A stretch of 54,720 nucleotides of DNA from UBA10677 sp045532295 (GTDB lineage: Bacteria > Bacillota > Clostridia > Christensenellales > Pumilibacteraceae). Position numbers and translations under genes: made by a program. The notes beneath the pieces are model-generated. The model was not told where the DNA came from. It searched no databases and saw only the letters and a program-made list of their open reading frames with translations. The stretch spans positions 1-54,720 of the forward strand of contig JAZSFP010000018.1 of NCBI GenBank assembly GCA_045532295.1, in the 5' to 3' direction. Of the stretch, positions 34,338 to 42,867 are shown in pieces; the first letter of the stretch is position 1; every line of letters begins with the position of its first letter.

Positions 34338-34628
34338 ATGAATAAGCAGGACAATAGGCGCATAAGCGAGTGTATGCAAAACGTTTTAGGCGTTCTCGAT
34401 AAAATGGCAGGCGATACTAAAAGACTTCAAAGCGCAATGCAAAACCAAGAAGAATTAATTCGTGGCGACAATATTATGAACGAGACGATGGAACTTTTAC
34501 GCGAGATTAATTTAAGCGTTAGCAAGATGAAACGCTCTGCTGAACGCGTAGCGGATAGCGTAAAAGAAGGCGCAGATGATATGAGACAAGTTCAGCGTGT
34601 TCGCTCGAACAACATAAGGAGAACCTAA
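34338..34628 (+). CDS. Small helical protein, possible type VII-like component or substrate
   Basis: A 96-residue, almost fully helical, charged protein without Trp or WXG motif. It starts 6 nt after the ATPase stop codon and is followed 1 nt later by the WXG100-like gene. The size (about 100 residues) and helical content fit ESAT-6-type partners, but the hallmark turn is absent, so it may be a chaperone or a partner. Confidence 0.6.
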   Translation: MNKQDNRRISECMQNVLGVLDKMAGDTKRLQSAMQNQEELIRGDNIMNETMELLREINLSVSKMKRSAERVADSVKEGADDMRQVQRVRSNNIRRT

Positions 34629-34629
34629 A

Positions 34630-34944
34630 ATGACTTTCGAAGAGGAAATGTATTACGACGAAAAAGGCTTGGAGGCGCTTTACGCTGAGTTTTCCGCAAA
34701 ACTCCAAACCTATATAACGGAAATGGACGATAACCTCGTATCGCTCAATAGTATTATCGGCGAACTTGGACACTACTGGGATAGCGACGATTATCGCAAT
34801 TTTAAGCGTGGTATGGGACAGGGCATAACGCAAACGGATAGCCAACTTCAACGCGTAATTGAACTTAAAAAAGAAATAGACCTTGCAAGAATAGAAACCG
34901 CCCAAGCGCTTGAAAAAATGCGTATTAAGTATGGGTTTGACTAA
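34630..34944 (+). CDS. WXG100-like small helical protein
   Basis: A 104-residue protein with two predicted long helices and a turn containing HYWDSDDYRNF near residues 55-65. This resembles the W-x-G hairpin of WXG100 proteins (W, then acidic residue, then aromatic), although the Gly is replaced by Ser. Length is exactly that of the family. Directly follows and precedes other small genes of the operon with gaps of 1-2 nt. Candidate secreted effector or structural substrate of the ATPase. Confidence 0.62.
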   Translation: MTFEEEMYYDEKGLEALYAEFSAKLQTYITEMDDNLVSLNSIIGELGHYWDSDDYRNFKRGMGQGITQTDSQLQRVIELKKEIDLARIETAQALEKMRIKYGFD

Positions 34945-34946
34945 TA

Positions 34947-35171
34947 ATGAGAAGTATTGACTACATACAAAAGAACTGGGGCGACGACGTAGGAAGCGCG
35001 CTTACTGACCGCGCAAACGGTTCGATAGGCTTAGTGAACCGCGCCACTTCGCAAATGGCAGAGGCGATTTCCGAGGTAAACTACCTTTTATCAAAAGAGA
35101 TTGACTTTAAATCGAGAACGCCCGAAATTTTAGATATCAAGACACGCCTTGAGCGTGAACTTGAAAGTTAG
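34947..35171 (+). CDS. Small helical protein in the type VII-like operon
   Basis: A 74-residue protein, mostly helical, with an NWGDD motif near the N-terminus that faintly recalls a WXG turn. 2 nt after the WXG100-like gene and 10 nt before the coiled-coil gene. Function unknown. Confidence 0.6.
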   Translation: MRSIDYIQKNWGDDVGSALTDRANGSIGLVNRATSQMAEAISEVNYLLSKEIDFKSRTPEILDIKTRLERELES

Positions 35172-35181
35172 GGAGGTAGCG

Positions 35182-36180
35182 ATGTTATTTTCACACGACG
35201 TCGATATCCGCTTTTCCGTGTCTAAAATCAAATCGTTTCTCTTTAGCGTTGACTATGCGGAAAACGAAATGCAAACCGCCTATAACGAGGTAGACTCTGC
35301 GTTTCGTCAGGGCGAAGAACTACTTAATAAACGGCTTGAGTATATCAAAAAATGCCAAGAAGTTAACGCTACGGATAGTGAGAACGCTCAAAACTTCAAG
35401 CAGTGGCTCGAACACGCAATCTTTAAGAAGGAAAAAGAACTTGAGACTTGTGAAAAGGAAGTAAACCGAACCTACAAGGCGAAGAACGACGCCTATAATA
35501 ACTACGATAGCGTAAAGTCCAAAGCGAACTCTAAAGACCCTAATTCAGGCAAAGCAGTGGACGACGCTTATAAAGCGTATAAGGACGCTGAGGACGCCTA
35601 TAAAAACGCTTGCGACGAGCGTGATAAATGCAAGCGACACCTCGAGGCGCTCAAACAAGCGCAAACCGACCTTTTCTGGACTATGGATAAAATCCACGAC
35701 GATAGAATGATGCTCGACGACAAGGAACGGGAAACCCAAGCAATGATTAGCAGGCTAAACGGCGCGTACTCAAACTTCGTAGGCGTGTATAACACCGCCT
35801 CACGAAATATGGACGACGCGAGAAGTTGTACCCAAAGCGCGTTAAAGAGCGCGAATTACGCTACCGACCTTGTGAGCGACCTCGTTGGATATAGCGTAGG
35901 CGAGGATAACGAAACTTCCGTTACGAGCATAGCAGAGGTATACGAGGCGGGCGACAAAATGGAACTATTAAACGAGCGCCTTCGTGAAGACGAAAAGGAA
36001 ATGAAATACGCCGTTGCTCAGTACAACGAATTAGTAATTGATAATATAATGGCGAGCGTAGAAGAGCAAATGGAAGATATCCAGCGCAAAATCGCTAAGG
36101 AAATTAAACAAAACGAGCGAAAAGCAGACACGATGAAAGCGTTTGCAAAGGCTCTGCAATCCTATTATAATAGTATTTAA
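35182..36180 (+). CDS. Long coiled-coil protein of the type VII-like operon
   Basis: A 332-residue protein, helical almost throughout, with a strong coiled coil from about 70 to 210 (KKEKELETCEKEVNRTYKAK...). No signal peptide or membrane helix. The start at 35182 is preferred because GGGAGG lies 6 nt upstream. Size and helicity resemble LXG-type or PPE-like long helical substrates of type VII systems, but no signature motif is present. Last gene of the operon, followed by a terminator. Confidence 0.65.
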   Translation: MLFSHDVDIRFSVSKIKSFLFSVDYAENEMQTAYNEVDSAFRQGEELLNKRLEYIKKCQEVNATDSENAQNFKQWLEHAIFKKEKELETCEKEVNRTYKAKNDAYNNYDSVKSKANSKDPNSGKAVDDAYKAYKDAEDAYKNACDERDKCKRHLEALKQAQTDLFWTMDKIHDDRMMLDDKERETQAMISRLNGAYSNFVGVYNTASRNMDDARSCTQSALKSANYATDLVSDLVGYSVGEDNETSVTSIAEVYEAGDKMELLNERLREDEKEMKYAVAQYNELVIDNIMASVEEQMEDIQRKIAKEIKQNERKADTMKAFAKALQSYYNSI

Positions 36181-36205
36181 CTTAAAAACTTTCCGGCTTT
36201 TAAGT

Positions 36206-36229
36206 CCCCGAAAGTACGGGGATTTTTTT
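36206..36229 (+). terminator. Terminator of the type VII-like operon
   Basis: CCCCG pairs with CGGGG around AAAGTA, followed by ATTTTTTT. Confidence 0.85.
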
Positions 36230-36325
36230 GTACAAAAATTAAAGGCGGAATATACAAATAAAAGCGTTGCTTTTTGACGGATATTGTGTTATACTAATAA
36301 CAAGAAGAAAGAGGAGAATAGGGAA

Positions 36326-38011
36326 ATGGGAAAAAGAATACTCACATTATTTATAGTTGTTATGTCCGTATGTATGCTTTTCGCGTGCAAGCACGAACAC
36401 GAGTTTTCACAAGGCTGGAGCGCAGACGCAACGCACCATTACCATCAATGTAGTTGTGGCGAAATAACAGACCTTATGTTACATAATTTTGATAACGGTA
36501 CAACAATTTCGCAACCAACGCTGGAAGTTGAAGGCGTGAAACTATATACTTGTGTAACTTGTGGAAAGGCCAAAACCGAGCCTATCGAAAAACTCTACGA
36601 GTGCGCGATTACGGTTAGCGCGAATATGCCAAACGCCGTAACTTTCACAAATCCCTCGCTCTTAACCCAAACGGTTAGTACGCAAAGCCCCGATTACCAA
36701 AAAGTGAATTTTACCACTAACTTCGGCTATAAATATATCTGTTACGAGGTTGGAGGACAAAGATGTTTCGATACTTTCGTGGACTTTGACGAGGTAAAAG
36801 AGAACAAAGAAGTACAACTTATCTTCGATTACGCTACGGACGAACTTCCCGTAATAAACGTAGACACTAACGGCGTTAAAATCAATAGCAAGCAAGACTA
36901 CGTCGATATGTCTTTTTCTATCGAAAACTGCGACGACGCTTTCTCTGCTGACGGCGGAATACGACTTCGCGGAAACTCAACCCTCAAGTACGATAAGAAA
37001 GCGTATAGAATTAAGTTTGACAAAAAGCAATCCTTCTTTGGTCTAAAGAAAGCAAAGAGTTGGGTTCTTCTCGCTGAATACATAGATCCCTCGGCGCTCC
37101 ACAACTACACCGCGTTTGCTATATCAAACGAACTTGACGGCTTAACCTTCACGCCCTCGCCACACAAAATAAACCTCTATCTTAACGGTGAGTTCAAGGG
37201 TCTTTATACTTTATGCGAGCAAGTCCAAGAAAACGAGGGTAGAATGGATATAGAAGTGGATATTGATCCAAACGCAACCGCAATTACCGACTACAATTTC
37301 TTCATTTGTATGGATCAAAGCGTAATAGGCGATAACGATGCGGTAGAGGGCGAAACATACTTCTATCTTCCCGAGCACGATAGATATATTGAACTTAAAT
37401 ATCCTGAAAAGGACGCTTTTGAAACGAAAACCCAGTTTACTTCCTTCTTTAACGACCTCAAAACCTATGTAAAGAGCGTTTTTGATGCTTATAAAAATCA
37501 AGACTACTTACAAATTACTTCGTTAACCGATACTAAATCGCTTATAGATTTTTGGCTCGTAGACGAGATTATGGGCGAACGTGACCACGCATCTAAATCC
37601 TTTAATATGTACTACGTTTCCCAAAAGAACGGAGGCGAAGGAAAACTCAAATTCGGTCCCGTTTGGGATTACGACTGGTCGTTGTTTACTCGCTGGACGG
37701 ATGAGCCCAACCAAATCTATCAAATCGATAACATAATGCACTACTCGAACCTCTTTTTTGAAACGATCCGCGATATTCCCCAAATGCAAACTTCCGCTAA
37801 AGACCGCTACCTTACCACCCTTTCGCCTAAACTTAATAAAATAGCGGACGATATATCTGCGTTTGCCGAAACGATGGAAACTTCCCTCGCCCTCAACGCA
37901 GAGAAGTGGTATTCGTCTTACGATAAGGACATTACGCAAAAGAATATAACCTTCTTAGTTGATTCTCTCAAATCAAGAAAAACTTTCCTCGATAATCAAT
38001 GGAACGACTAA
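36326..38011 (+). CDS. CotH-kinase-domain lipoprotein
   Basis: A 561-residue protein. Lipoprotein signal MGKRILTLFIVVMSVCMLFAC; a Cys/His-rich N-terminal part (HYHQCSCGEI, LYTCVTCGKAK), a common module in gut Clostridia surface proteins; then a CotH domain with IRLRGNSTLKYDKKAYRIKF, WVLLAEYIDPSALHNYTA and a DYDW motif (VWDYDWS). CotH proteins are kinase-like; in spores they phosphorylate coat proteins, while surface lipoprotein forms are less understood. Start at 36326 set by GAGGAG and the signal peptide. Confidence 0.87.
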   Translation: MGKRILTLFIVVMSVCMLFACKHEHEFSQGWSADATHHYHQCSCGEITDLMLHNFDNGTTISQPTLEVEGVKLYTCVTCGKAKTEPIEKLYECAITVSANMPNAVTFTNPSLLTQTVSTQSPDYQKVNFTTNFGYKYICYEVGGQRCFDTFVDFDEVKENKEVQLIFDYATDELPVINVDTNGVKINSKQDYVDMSFSIENCDDAFSADGGIRLRGNSTLKYDKKAYRIKFDKKQSFFGLKKAKSWVLLAEYIDPSALHNYTAFAISNELDGLTFTPSPHKINLYLNGEFKGLYTLCEQVQENEGRMDIEVDIDPNATAITDYNFFICMDQSVIGDNDAVEGETYFYLPEHDRYIELKYPEKDAFETKTQFTSFFNDLKTYVKSVFDAYKNQDYLQITSLTDTKSLIDFWLVDEIMGERDHASKSFNMYYVSQKNGGEGKLKFGPVWDYDWSLFTRWTDEPNQIYQIDNIMHYSNLFFETIRDIPQMQTSAKDRYLTTLSPKLNKIADDISAFAETMETSLALNAEKWYSSYDKDITQKNITFLVDSLKSRKTFLDNQWND

Positions 38012-38018
38012 ACGCAAA

Positions 38019-38047
38019 ATCCCTCTCCAAAAAAGAGAGGGATTTTT
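38019..38047 (+). terminator. Intrinsic terminator
   Basis: ATCCCTCTC pairs with GAGAGGGAT, followed by TTTT. Ends the CotH gene. Confidence 0.85.
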
Positions 38048-38070
38048 ATAATTAATTACACGAATAAAAC

Positions 38071-38100
38071 AAAAAAGACACACCAACGTGTGTCTTTTTT
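38071..38100. terminator. Bidirectional terminator (tRNA-Leu side)
   Basis: An A-run plus GACACAC pairs with GTGTGTC plus a T-run, loop CAAC. On the minus strand it lies 3 nt after the CCA of tRNA-Leu. Confidence 0.85.
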
Positions 38101-38102
38101 GT

Positions 38103-38186
38103 TGGTGCGGTCAACAGGACTTGAACCTGCACGGAGTTACCACAAGATCCTTAGTCTTGCGCGTCTGCCAATTCCGCCATGACCGC
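38103..38186 (-). tRNA. tRNA-Leu (anticodon TAA)
   Basis: On the minus strand it runs from GCGGTCATGG to an encoded CCA (complement of 38103-38105). The acceptor stem GCGGTC pairs with GACCGC, the anticodon loop is CTAAGGA in a CAAGA/TCTTG stem, the variable arm is long (class II) and the T arm holds GGTTCAAGTCC. Reads UUA (and UUG by wobble). Confidence 0.95.
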
Positions 38187-38262
38187 AAACTCAATCAAGC
38201 CTATTTATTATACTAAACGGCAAAACATTTGTCAACCGATTTTAAGGGGTTTTAAAAAGATT

Positions 38263-39003
38263 TTATAAGAATTTTTCAGAGTGTGCGGGGAAGAGCGGAG
38301 ATATGTTTTGCTCGGACACGACGAAATCAATTTCATTTATCGAGCAGAGAGTATTAAGACAAGGCTCGCCCACCTTTCCGCTATCGAGCATCAAGACTTT
38401 CTTGGTAGAGCGTGCGAGCATAACGCGTCTAATATCGTTCTCGGCAATAGCGTTGTCAGTTAAAAGCCCGCTGAGTGAGAGCGTACGAACGGAAAAGAAA
38501 CACCAGTCGGCGTTAAACGAGCGTAAAAAGTCCATAGCGTATCCGCCCGTATAAGCAAAACTATCCGCCGTAAGTTCTCCGCCCGTTACGAACACTTTAA
38601 GGTTACGGTCGGCAAGAGTGACCGCCGCTTTCGCACTATTAGTAATAATAACGATATTCGCCCTTGCAGGTAAAATTTTAAGAAGAGCAAGCGCGCTTGA
38701 CGAACTGTCAGTCATAATCGTGTCGCCGTCCTTAATTAACGCAAGGCATTTTCTTGCAATAACTATTTTAGCGTCTGAGTGTTCTTTTTCGCGAAAAGAA
38801 AGGGGAATATTCGTGCTTATATCCCTTCTAAAAGTTGCGCCACCGTGAGTACGAATAATCTTGCCCGCCTTATTAAGCGTTGCTAAATCCCTACGCATAG
38901 TGGGCTCAGATACGAATAAAGCCTTGCAAAGTTCGCCTACGCTTGCCTCACGCTTGTCCTTTAAATATTCCAAAATCGCCTGTTCTCGTTCTTTGAGTGC
39001 CAT
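38263..39003 (-). CDS. DeoR-family sugar-responsive regulator
   Basis: A 246-residue protein with an N-terminal DeoR helix-turn-helix (ILEYLKDKREASVGELCKALFVSEPTMRRDLATLNKAGKIIRTHGGA) and a C-terminal DeoRC sugar-phosphate sensor (DGDTIMTDSSSSALALLK, VFVTGGEL). The start at 39003 is chosen because AAAGGA lies 8 nt upstream. Divergent from the dehydrogenase/malic enzyme pair, whose promoter region contains repeated half-sites, so it probably represses them and itself. Confidence 0.92.
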   Translation of the reverse strand: MALKEREQAILEYLKDKREASVGELCKALFVSEPTMRRDLATLNKAGKIIRTHGGATFRRDISTNIPLSFREKEHSDAKIVIARKCLALIKDGDTIMTDSSSSALALLKILPARANIVIITNSAKAAVTLADRNLKVFVTGGELTADSFAYTGGYAMDFLRSFNADWCFFSVRTLSLSGLLTDNAIAENDIRRVMLARSTKKVLMLDSGKVGEPCLNTLCSINEIDFVVSEQNISPLFPAHSEKFL

Positions 39004-39086
39004 AACATAATCCTTTGAGCGTTTAACAAAAAAACGCCCTAAATAATTCAATAATTGAGCGGAGCAATCAAAATATCGCTAATTGA

Positions 39087-39115
39087 TTGACAAAATCGCT
39101 CAAATTGATTATAAC
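39087..39115 (+). promoter_or_regulatory. Promoter with putative DeoR sites
   Basis: TTGACA (39087-39092) and TATAAC (39110-39115), 17-bp spacer. Related half-sites recur around it: ATTGAGCG (39054-39061), ATCGCTAATTGATTG (39075-39089) and ATCGCTCAAATTGATT (39095-39110). The last overlaps the spacer, consistent with repression by the divergent regulator. Confidence 0.7.
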
Positions 39116-39155
39116 ATATATATAAGAAAAAATCAATATAAATTAGGAGAAAGTA

Positions 39156-40268
39156 ATGGCGAAAGTAATACTTGACTGGAAAACGGCAGAAAATTTCATA
39201 ACCGATGCGTTCGTTGGCGCAGGCGTTCCTCGTAAAGACGCCGAAATTTGCGCTGACGTTCTACTTGAAAGCGACCGTAGAGGTATCGAGTCGCATGGTT
39301 GCAACCGCTTTAAACCCATATATATTGACCGCATCAACGCAGGAATTCAAAACCCGGTAACCGAGTTTGAAATCGTCAAAGAAACGCCTACCACGGCAGT
39401 AGTTGACGGACATAACGGTATGGGGCAAGTCATCGGCTATAAGGCTATGAGTATGGCGATTGAAAAGGCTAAGCAGTACGGAATGGGTATGGTTGCCGTA
39501 AGAAACTCTTGCCATTACGGAATAGCAGGCTACTACGCGACTATGGCTACGAAAGCAGGTTGCATAGGTATGACGGGAACGAACGCTCGCCCCTCGGTTG
39601 CGCCCACCTTTGGCGTAGAAGGGATGTTCGGTACGAACCCCTATACCGTAGGAATTCCCACCGACGAGGACTTTGACTTTATTTTCGACTGCGCAACCTC
39701 TATTACTCAAAACGGCAAAGTTGAGTACTACGAACGCATAGGTGAGCCCGTTCATCCTGGAACGATTATTGATAACGATGGCAACGCGGTAGAAGGCGAC
39801 GCAGGAGTGGCTCTTAAAAAAATTAGACAAGGCACAGCCGCGCTTACTACTTTAGGCGGTATCGGTGAGGCTTTAGGCGGATACAAAGGCTACGGCTTTG
39901 CTATGATTGTCGAACTTTTATCTTCCGCGCTTCAAGACGGAGCGTATGGAAAAGCCCTCGATGGTAAGGACGAGAACGGAAATATTCGACCCTATCATCT
40001 TGGACATTTCTTTATTGCGATTGACACTGAGCATTTCGTAGGCGAACAAGCAACGAGAAAGAAGGCGGGCGATATAATTAGAGCAGTTCGCGCCTCTAAA
40101 AAAGCGCCGGGAGCGGAACGCATTTACACCGCCGGCGAAAAAGAGTGGGAAATTTGGCAAAGCCGTAAGGATAGTGGAGTGCCTATCAACGAGTCCGTTC
40201 AAGCGGAAATGATAAAAGTTCGCGACGAACTTAATCTTACGCAGTACGTTTTCCCGTGGGAAAAATAA
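39156..40268 (+). CDS. Ldh_2/MDH-family malate/L-lactate (2-keto acid) dehydrogenase
   Basis: A 370-residue protein of the type-2 malate/lactate/ureidoglycolate dehydrogenase family: DRRGIESHGCNRF, AVRNSCHYGIAGYY (catalytic His), TNARPSVAPTFG and LGGYKGYGFAM. Uses NAD(P) to reduce 2-keto acids. In an operon with malic enzyme (10 nt gap), so malate or a related hydroxy acid is the likely substrate. Divergent from a DeoR regulator. Confidence 0.9.
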   Translation: MAKVILDWKTAENFITDAFVGAGVPRKDAEICADVLLESDRRGIESHGCNRFKPIYIDRINAGIQNPVTEFEIVKETPTTAVVDGHNGMGQVIGYKAMSMAIEKAKQYGMGMVAVRNSCHYGIAGYYATMATKAGCIGMTGTNARPSVAPTFGVEGMFGTNPYTVGIPTDEDFDFIFDCATSITQNGKVEYYERIGEPVHPGTIIDNDGNAVEGDAGVALKKIRQGTAALTTLGGIGEALGGYKGYGFAMIVELLSSALQDGAYGKALDGKDENGNIRPYHLGHFFIAIDTEHFVGEQATRKKAGDIIRAVRASKKAPGAERIYTAGEKEWEIWQSRKDSGVPINESVQAEMIKVRDELNLTQYVFPWEK

Positions 40269-40278
40269 GGAGAGAATA

Positions 40279-41454
40279 ATGGATTACGCAAGCGAATCAC
40301 TCAAAAAACACTATCAATGGAAAGGCAAAATCGAGGTTACGCAACGAGTAGAAGTCAAGGACAAAGTAGACCTTTCTCTCGCTTACACACCAGGCGTAGC
40401 AACCCCTTGTCTTGAAATACAAAAGGACGAGCAAAAATCCTACGATTTAACGCGCCGTTGGAACACGGTAGCGGTTGTTACCGACGGAACGGCAGTACTT
40501 GGGCTTGGCGATATCGGTCCAGTTGCAGGAATGCCCGTTATGGAAGGTAAAGCCCTACTTTTCAAAGCCTTCGGAGGCGTTGACGCAATCCCGCTTTGCA
40601 TAAAAAGTAAAGAGGTCGACGAAATCGTTCGCACCGTTTATCTACTTTCGGGAAGTTTTGGCGGAATAAACCTTGAGGATATTTCCGCGCCCAGATGCTT
40701 TGAAATTGAGCGTAAACTTCAAGAAATATGTGATATTCCCGTCTTCCACGACGACCAACACGGTACTGCAATCGTGCTTGGCGCAGCGCTCATAAACGCT
40801 TTAAAAGTAGTCAAGAAAGATATAGGAAAAGTTCGCGTAGTAATAAACGGAGCAGGTAGCGCAGGTATCGCGATTGCAAAATTTTTGCTCGCGCTTGGCG
40901 TGAAAGACCTAATACTTTGCGATAGAATAGGTACGCTCGTTGAGGGTAAAGCAGGTATGACCGAGCCCCAAAGCGAAATGGCAAAGTTGACTAACCGCTC
41001 GAAAATTGACGGCGACTTAGCGCTCGCAATGAAAAACTCCGACGTCTTTATCGGCGTTTCCGCGCCTAATATCGTGTCCGAAGATATGATAAAAAGTATG
41101 AATTCTGGCGCAATCGTATTTCCTATGGCAAATCCCGTTCCCGAAATTTCTCCCGAGAAAGCGAAGAACGCAGGCGCAAAGGTAGTGGGAACGGGCAGAA
41201 GTGACTATAATAACCAAATAAACAACGTTCTTGCGTTCCCCGGCATCTTTCGTGGCGCGCTTGACGCTCGAGCAAGTCAAATCAACGAGAAAATGAAACT
41301 TTCCGCAAGTTACGCAATAGCCTCTCTCGTAAGCGACGATGAACTTTGTGAGGAATATATTATCCCTAAAGCGTTTGACGAAAGAGTGGGCAAAACGGTA
41401 GCAGAGGCGGTCAAAAAATCAGCGATAGAGAGTGGAGTTGCTCGCATTAAGTAA
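40279..41454 (+). CDS. NAD(P)-dependent malic enzyme
   Basis: A 391-residue, short bacterial-type malic enzyme: SLAYTPGVATPC, TDGTAVLGLGDIGPVAGMPVMEGKALLFK, FHDDQHGTAIV (metal and catalytic residues) and a Rossmann motif INGAGSAGIAIA. Oxidatively decarboxylates malate to pyruvate. AAGGAGAG upstream; second gene of the DeoR-linked operon. Confidence 0.95.
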   Translation: MDYASESLKKHYQWKGKIEVTQRVEVKDKVDLSLAYTPGVATPCLEIQKDEQKSYDLTRRWNTVAVVTDGTAVLGLGDIGPVAGMPVMEGKALLFKAFGGVDAIPLCIKSKEVDEIVRTVYLLSGSFGGINLEDISAPRCFEIERKLQEICDIPVFHDDQHGTAIVLGAALINALKVVKKDIGKVRVVINGAGSAGIAIAKFLLALGVKDLILCDRIGTLVEGKAGMTEPQSEMAKLTNRSKIDGDLALAMKNSDVFIGVSAPNIVSEDMIKSMNSGAIVFPMANPVPEISPEKAKNAGAKVVGTGRSDYNNQINNVLAFPGIFRGALDARASQINEKMKLSASYAIASLVSDDELCEEYIIPKAFDERVGKTVAEAVKKSAIESGVARIK

Positions 41455-41541
41455 ATAGCAGGGGCATATCGAGCGTATCTTAAAAACGATTGAGGCTATA
41501 AATAGCATAAAATTCGTGTTCATTTCATAGAATATAGCGTT

Positions 41542-42204
41542 ATGAAAAAAACGCTCGTTATCATTTTAATACTGTGTTCGTTTTTCTTGACGGCTTGCCA
41601 AAGCGCGTTAGGAAAATACTCCCCCTATATCTCTGAACTTCGAGATGAGGTTATGCTTGGCGAGAGCGAAAAATTTAGCGTAACGCTCATAAGTGGAGAG
41701 CGAGAAAATCCCTTTGAGGTAAACGGTCAAACTGGCGAGAAAACCGATTTTACCGTTGTAACGCTTTCCCCAAAAGAAGAGGGTGAGTATAATTTCACCT
41801 ATCTAATCAAGATAGGTGAAGAAATTCTAAGCGGAAAATTTACGCCTCATCCGTTCAAAAACACCTACTCGTTCGAGGTTAATAAACGCGCAGTAGGAAC
41901 GACTTTTTTGTCTATAAACGACGGCGAAAAGGATTACGAACTAAATCTTTCGTCCATAAAAACCGAGCAAATCCTATCGCCTTCCGACGCTCTCGATATA
42001 GCCTGTCATCGTCTTAAAAACTCCATTGAAAGCGTTACGAGCGACGGAAAACTTAATGCAGAAATCTTTATTCGTTATATCGAAAACCCCATATCGAGTG
42101 AAAAAACTTATTTTTGGTATATAGCGTTCGCGCCCGAAAAATATACGACTTTTGCGGTTTTAATTGACCCTGTTTCGGGTGAAATAGTCGCAGTAAGAGA
42201 ATAG
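41542..42204 (+). CDS. Small lipoprotein with PepSY-like C-terminus
   Basis: A 220-residue protein. Lipoprotein signal MKKTLVIILILCSFFLTAC (Cys 19); beta-rich body; the C-terminus (ALDIACHRL... FWYIAFAPEKYTTFAVLIDPVSGEIVAVRE) resembles a PepSY domain. Extracytoplasmic, membrane-anchored. No clear partner gene. Confidence 0.7.
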   Translation: MKKTLVIILILCSFFLTACQSALGKYSPYISELRDEVMLGESEKFSVTLISGERENPFEVNGQTGEKTDFTVVTLSPKEEGEYNFTYLIKIGEEILSGKFTPHPFKNTYSFEVNKRAVGTTFLSINDGEKDYELNLSSIKTEQILSPSDALDIACHRLKNSIESVTSDGKLNAEIFIRYIENPISSEKTYFWYIAFAPEKYTTFAVLIDPVSGEIVAVRE

Positions 42205-42216
42205 TAAATTGTAACG

Positions 42217-42244
42217 AAAAAACGACTACGGTTAGTCGTTTTTT
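42217..42244. terminator. Bidirectional terminator between convergent genes
   Basis: An A-run plus CGACTA pairs with TAGTCG plus a T-run, loop CGGT. Serves the lipoprotein and the convergent acetyltransferase. Confidence 0.85.
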
Positions 42245-42253
42245 GTCATTTAC

Positions 42254-42712
42254 TCATTTTTTTCTTCTCATTTTATAGTCACAATTAACCATACCGTTAC
42301 CAAGCGGAATATCAATTACCTCTTCAATTACAAACCCGTTTTTGCTATACGCCCTAAACGCGCGCTCGTTTTTGCGATTAACCGAAAGCGTAATATCTTT
42401 ACCTCTAAGCGCCATTTGCTCGAAAGCAAAAGTAGGGTAGCCTTTTCCTCGAGCGGAGGGAAGAAGATAAAGTTTATCCATAAAAACTTCCGTTTCTCTT
42501 TCAACGAAGATAACTACGCCTTCGCGGTCGAGCCACTTGTATTCGTAGCCTTCCGCTCTAAACTTTTTGATATTCTCCATTGAAAAATATTTATCAAGCA
42601 AAAGTTCAATTTGCGCTACGGGTAAAATTTCTTTATAAGTGTCCAACCAAAGCGGTTTCATAAAATCGTAAAGATTAGCGTAATCCTTCTCGTCAAAATC
42701 AATAAGTTCCAT
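42254..42712 (-). CDS. GNAT-family N-acetyltransferase
   Basis: A 152-residue protein. Acetyl-CoA-binding motif A: LYLLPSARGKGYPTFAFEQM (R/Q-x-x-G-x-G/A region), followed by LSVNRKNERAFRAYSKNGFVIEE, the standard GNAT motif B. Substrate unknown. Confidence 0.85.
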   Translation of the reverse strand: MELIDFDEKDYANLYDFMKPLWLDTYKEILPVAQIELLLDKYFSMENIKKFRAEGYEYKWLDREGVVIFVERETEVFMDKLYLLPSARGKGYPTFAFEQMALRGKDITLSVNRKNERAFRAYSKNGFVIEEVIDIPLGNGMVNCDYKMRRKK

Positions 42713-42800
42713 AATGCGCCTCCACGAAAAACATTATAAAACAACTAAAAACAAAAATCAAGTGAAATAACGCTTTTAGAAAAATATTACGCCGTTATGG

Positions 42801-42829
42801 TTGACTAAATTTTGTATTTAAGATATAAT
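42801..42829 (+). promoter_or_regulatory. Promoter of the DUF4965 gene
   Basis: TTGACT (42801-42806) and TATAAT (42824-42829), 17-bp spacer. Confidence 0.7.
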
Positions 42830-42867
42830 TGTATTAACAAATAAAATAGAAGAAGGAAATTACTAAA

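Noticed and set aside
33309..34379. 356-codon open frame on the minus strand
   Set aside because: It lies fully antisense to the ATPase gene, has no ribosome site or known domain, and reflects codon bias of the sense gene.
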